Assembly (NCBI GenBank): GCA_023554435.1
Contig: JAMJQV010000365.1
Coordinates: forward strand, 1 to 7,361
Reading direction: 5' to 3'
Source of the DNA: Gemmatimonadota bacterium
GTDB taxonomy: Bacteria > Gemmatimonadota > Gemmatimonadetes > Palauibacterales > Palauibacteraceae
DNA: 7,361 nucleotides
Position 1 is the stretch's first letter. Each line of letters begins with the position of its first letter. Below, piece after piece: positions 5,323-7,361 of this stretch. Below the pieces are notes generated by a model. It had not been told where the DNA came from. It was given only the letters and a program-made list of their open reading frames with translations, and did not search any database. Both the position numbers and the translations under genes were made by a program.

Positions 5323-6813
5323 CAGCTCGACTTCCCCCGGCAATTCGAACGGGAGAGGTTCCCGGTCTTCGGTGCAGCCCAGGTCGGGCTCCGTGTCCCG
5401 TCCCTGGATGAGGAAGTTCTCGATCAGCCCCGCCACACAGGGGTCGATGTCGTCATGTCCGCGCTGCGGTACGACCCGTACCGAGCCGTTCGGCAGGTGG
5501 CCCGCCACCCACTCGGCGTATTCCGGCGGCGTGATGTAGTCCTCCGAGCCGGTGACGAGAAACACGGGCGCTTCTGAACTCACCGGGTCCCAGAAGCCAT
5601 CGGGCACACTCGCCGATCCCCAGATCTCGCAGTCCCGGATCTCTTCATCGATCCACTCCCCGGTACCGAGGCGGGTCTGGTGGTATGCCCTCTCCAGATC
5701 ACTCGCGGCCAATCGGGCGAGTTCCTCGGTGCAGGCAATCGAAAGGTAGACGCCCCGTGGAATCGGAGGCGGTGCCCCGGGACGCTGCATGGAGGCGATC
5801 TGACGGTAGTCTCCATTCGACATCTGATACACCAGCGCCGGAAGCGCCCGAGCAGACCGGCTCGATCGCAGCATTCCCACCACGAGTCCGGATAGAGACC
5901 GCCGGTCGAACCGCACCGTCACGCTGTCGCCCGCGGAGCCGGCCAGCGGGGCCCGGAGCGGGACGGGCGAATCCTCGAGGCGCCGTACGAGGTCCGTGAA
6001 GCGGGCCTCCAGGTCCGGGTACGCCCTGGCACAGTCGGAATCCGCATCGCACATGCCGATCAGTCGCGAGAGGGCGGAATCGGCGGCCGGGAACAGGTCG
6101 GGCCACATCGATCGTTCGATGGGAACGACCCCGTGCAGCACGGCGACGCGGACGCGGTCCGGGTGACGGCGCATGTAGACTCGCGCCACCTTGGTCCCAT
6201 ACGAGGCCCCCCAGAGGCTGAGCGTCTCGTACCCCAACCAGTCTCGCACGGCATCCAGGTCGTCCGCAGCGTTCCAGGTGGTGTACTGGGCCGGCTCGGC
6301 CCGGGTCCCGGTTTCATCCCGACACTTCTGGAGCGCCACGACGTAGGCCTCGTCGTACTCCGGCCCCCCGGCTCCGTCTCCTATTTCATGCGGCTCTGGA
6401 AGATCGCAATCGAGGGCGTTGGATCCGCCCGTCCCTCTCTGGTCCACCAGAACGATGTCCCTGCCCTCGCGAAGCCTCGAGACCGCGTTCGCGAAGAAGG
6501 GCAGATAGCGGGTTGCAGGCGCCACGCCGCCGCCGGCCAGGAAGGTGACCGCGTCAGCCGCGGGCCCGGAGTCCCCGGTGGCTGGCAGCACGGCCACCCG
6601 CAGGCCGATCGTCCGACCTCCTTCGACCGATCGATCCTCCGGGACATCGAATGTTCCGCACCACACCTCGCCCTGAACCCCCGGCGTCTCGCAAAGCTCG
6701 AGCTTTCCCTCGAAGCGCTCCGCCGGGGTGCGGAGGGCGGACTCCGTACCCGAGTCCGAGCAGCCGGCGACCCCGAGCAGCGCGATGGCCGTTAGTGTTG
6801 CAACCCACTTCAT
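5308..6813 (-). CDS. Lipoprotein alpha/beta hydrolase, S33/tripeptidyl-aminopeptidase-like
   Basis: The 501-residue protein starts at ATG 6813, with GGAGA at 6821-6825 as ribosome binding site (7-nt spacer). The signal peptide MKWVATLTAIALLGVAGC ends in a lipobox with Cys18, so it is probably membrane-anchored on the outer side. The alpha/beta-hydrolase fold is shown by DQRGTGGSN (124-132), the nucleophile elbow GASYGT (202-207, Ser204), the acid Asp425 in TGSEDYITPP, and His453 in QRGHDDIDPC. The C-terminal region (about 400-480) resembles the TAP-like domain of secreted tripeptidyl aminopeptidases and prolyl peptidases. Several cysteines (for example 41, 52, 136, 164, 255, 261) suit disulfides outside the cytoplasm. 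At the oxyanion loop, where relatives usually read GGPG, this protein reads GGGVAPAT (94-101). A peptidase acting on short peptides is the best guess, but an esterase is possible. Confidence 0.88.
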   Translation of the reverse strand: MKWVATLTAIALLGVAGCSDSGTESALRTPAERFEGKLELCETPGVQGEVWCGTFDVPEDRSVEGGRTIGLRVAVLPATGDSGPAADAVTFLAGGGVAPATRYLPFFANAVSRLREGRDIVLVDQRGTGGSNALDCDLPEPHEIGDGAGGPEYDEAYVVALQKCRDETGTRAEPAQYTTWNAADDLDAVRDWLGYETLSLWGASYGTKVARVYMRRHPDRVRVAVLHGVVPIERSMWPDLFPAADSALSRLIGMCDADSDCARAYPDLEARFTDLVRRLEDSPVPLRAPLAGSAGDSVTVRFDRRSLSGLVVGMLRSSRSARALPALVYQMSNGDYRQIASMQRPGAPPPIPRGVYLSIACTEELARLAASDLERAYHQTRLGTGEWIDEEIRDCEIWGSASVPDGFWDPVSSEAPVFLVTGSEDYITPPEYAEWVAGHLPNGSVRVVPQRGHDDIDPCVAGLIENFLIQGRDTEPDLGCTEDREPLPFELPGEVELPGSI

Positions 6814-6820
6814 TTCGGTG

Positions 6821-6825
6821 TCTCC
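6821..6825 (-). promoter_or_regulatory. Ribosome binding site of the hydrolase gene
   Basis: GGAGA on the minus strand is followed by the 7-nt spacer caccgaa and the ATG at 6813. It supports this start, which also gives a complete lipoprotein signal peptide. Confidence 0.6.
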
Positions 6826-6882
6826 AGGCAGGAGCTGAACGACCCCCGAGCGTGATGGAGGAGTCCCGCGAGGCTACCGCCA

Positions 6883-6913
6883 TCGCCTGACAGAGTAAAG
6901 TGTGCTCTGGCGA
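6883..6913 (-). terminator. Imperfect hairpin directly after the HNH gene stop
   Basis: Next to the HNH stop codon (6914-6916), CAGAG (6891-6895) pairs with CTCTG (6905-6909). TCGC (6883-6886) pairs with GCGA (6910-6913) across a 4-nt bulge. No T-run follows, so a terminator role is weakly supported. The remaining bases of the 100-bp gap (6814-6882) hold the hydrolase ribosome binding site and only a poor promoter match (TTTACT, 17 nt, TAGCCT on the minus strand). Confidence 0.25.
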
Positions 6914-7361
6914 CTACCCGATGGCCTCCATGGCCTTGAAGTACACGTCGTCGGGTATGTCGGCCTCGCGCTTCCAGAGTGCGCCTGCGGTATAGAAGTC
7001 GGGATCGGCGCCGTGGCGGCGGGTGTCTTCGATGAGAGCTTCGACCGGATTCGTCTCGAGCTCGGGCGCCTGGCGCGGGCGCCCCATGTGGGTCTGCCCC
7101 CTTGGGTCGATGAATGCTGCCCGCCGATCCTTGCCCCACCACTCCACCTTCCAGCCCTCCTCGTGCAGCAGTCGGTGATGGTGGCCGCAGAGGAGGAGCA
7201 GGTTGTCGAGCTTGGTGTCCCCTCCGTCGGCCCAGTGCTTGATGTGATGCGCGTCGGTGAACCGGAGTCCACAGCCCGGGAAGCGGCAGCCCCGGTCGCG
7301 AACCTCGAGGGCCCGGCGCACCGAGGGCGGAATGGTGCGGGTCTTCCGGCCTACGTCGAGC
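6914..7361 (-). CDS. DUF222/HNH endonuclease domain protein, C-terminal part (5' truncated)
   Basis: The frame is open to the window edge; 148 residues are visible before the TAG at 6914-6916. An apparent GTG start at 7321 is internal, because the residues before it (GRKTRTIPPS) continue the typical family sequence. The HNH core is complete: CRFPGC (25-30) and CGHHH (58-62) give the zinc-binding and structural Cys/His pairs, DAHHIKHW (37-43) holds the catalytic histidine, and DNLLLLC (52-58) holds the conserved Asn. In the family, this domain follows an N-terminal DUF222 region, which lies outside the window; the DUF222 assignment is therefore inferred from the HNH style. Such genes are common in multiple copies in Actinobacteria and occur elsewhere, often linked to mobile DNA, but their role is not established. 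It lies upstream of the hydrolase gene on the same strand, separated by 98 bp, and is probably a separate transcription unit. Confidence 0.85.
   Translation of the reverse strand, partial: LDVGRKTRTIPPSVRRALEVRDRGCRFPGCGLRFTDAHHIKHWADGGDTKLDNLLLLCGHHHRLLHEEGWKVEWWGKDRRAAFIDPRGQTHMGRPRQAPELETNPVEALIEDTRRHGADPDFYTAGALWKREADIPDDVYFKAMEAIG

Noticed and set aside
6914..7321. GTG at 7321 as the start of the HNH gene
   Set aside because: The frame continues upstream with the conserved TRTIPPS segment to the window edge, so this codon is an internal valine.
1..7361. CRISPR arrays, tRNA or rRNA genes, insertion sequences
   Set aside because: I saw no regularly spaced repeats, no cloverleaf or rRNA sequence, and no transposase or terminal inverted repeats in the window.

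Overview
The window is GC-rich DNA, densely packed with genes, from a bacterium that exports many hydrolases. Two proteins carry lipoprotein signal peptides, one carries a Sec-type signal, and there is a GH20/PA14 glycosidase beside a Cys-type sulfatase. This mix, plus a DUF222-type HNH endonuclease, would fit a Gemmatimonadota-like lineage or another Gram-negative soil or marine polysaccharide degrader. The taxonomic call is inference from gene content and style only; there is no marker gene in the window.

Layout. (a) 1-948, plus strand: the C-terminal part of a family 20 glycoside hydrolase (beta-N-acetylhexosaminidase), running from the end of the catalytic barrel through a chitobiase-type C-terminal domain to a PA14 domain. 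(b) 953-4224, minus strand: a compact three-gene unit read from 4224 downwards. It encodes a ThiH-like radical SAM protein with an extra N-terminal domain resembling the prenylated-flavin chaperone LpdD/PAC-like family, a small cupin, and a lipoprotein sulfatase. The cupin stop and the sulfatase start overlap as GTGA. (c) 4225-4352: a 128-bp divergent intergenic region with an extended -10-like element placed so that the radical SAM mRNA could be leaderless. (d) 4353-5279, plus strand: an exported M55 (DppA-type) zinc D-aminopeptidase. (e) 5308-6813, minus strand: a lipoprotein alpha/beta hydrolase of the S33/tripeptidyl-aminopeptidase type, convergent with M55. A perfect 9-bp stem-loop covers its stop codon. 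(f) 6914 to the window edge, minus strand: the C-terminal part of a DUF222/HNH endonuclease.

How the genes may work together. The GH20 enzyme and the sulfatase lie tail to tail and would complement each other in breaking down sulfated, N-acetylhexosamine-containing glycans. The M55 enzyme and the S33-type hydrolase are envelope enzymes that look suited to peptides, including D-amino-acid peptides from peptidoglycan. The ThiH-like protein is the odd member: its radical SAM core says tyrosine lyase (2-iminoacetate for the thiamine thiazole), but no other thiamine gene is visible, and its N-terminal domain is not part of canonical ThiH. That fusion, its operon with a cupin and a sulfatase, and its possible leaderless start are the parts of the window most worth checking. 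Apart from these, the genes belong to recognisable families.
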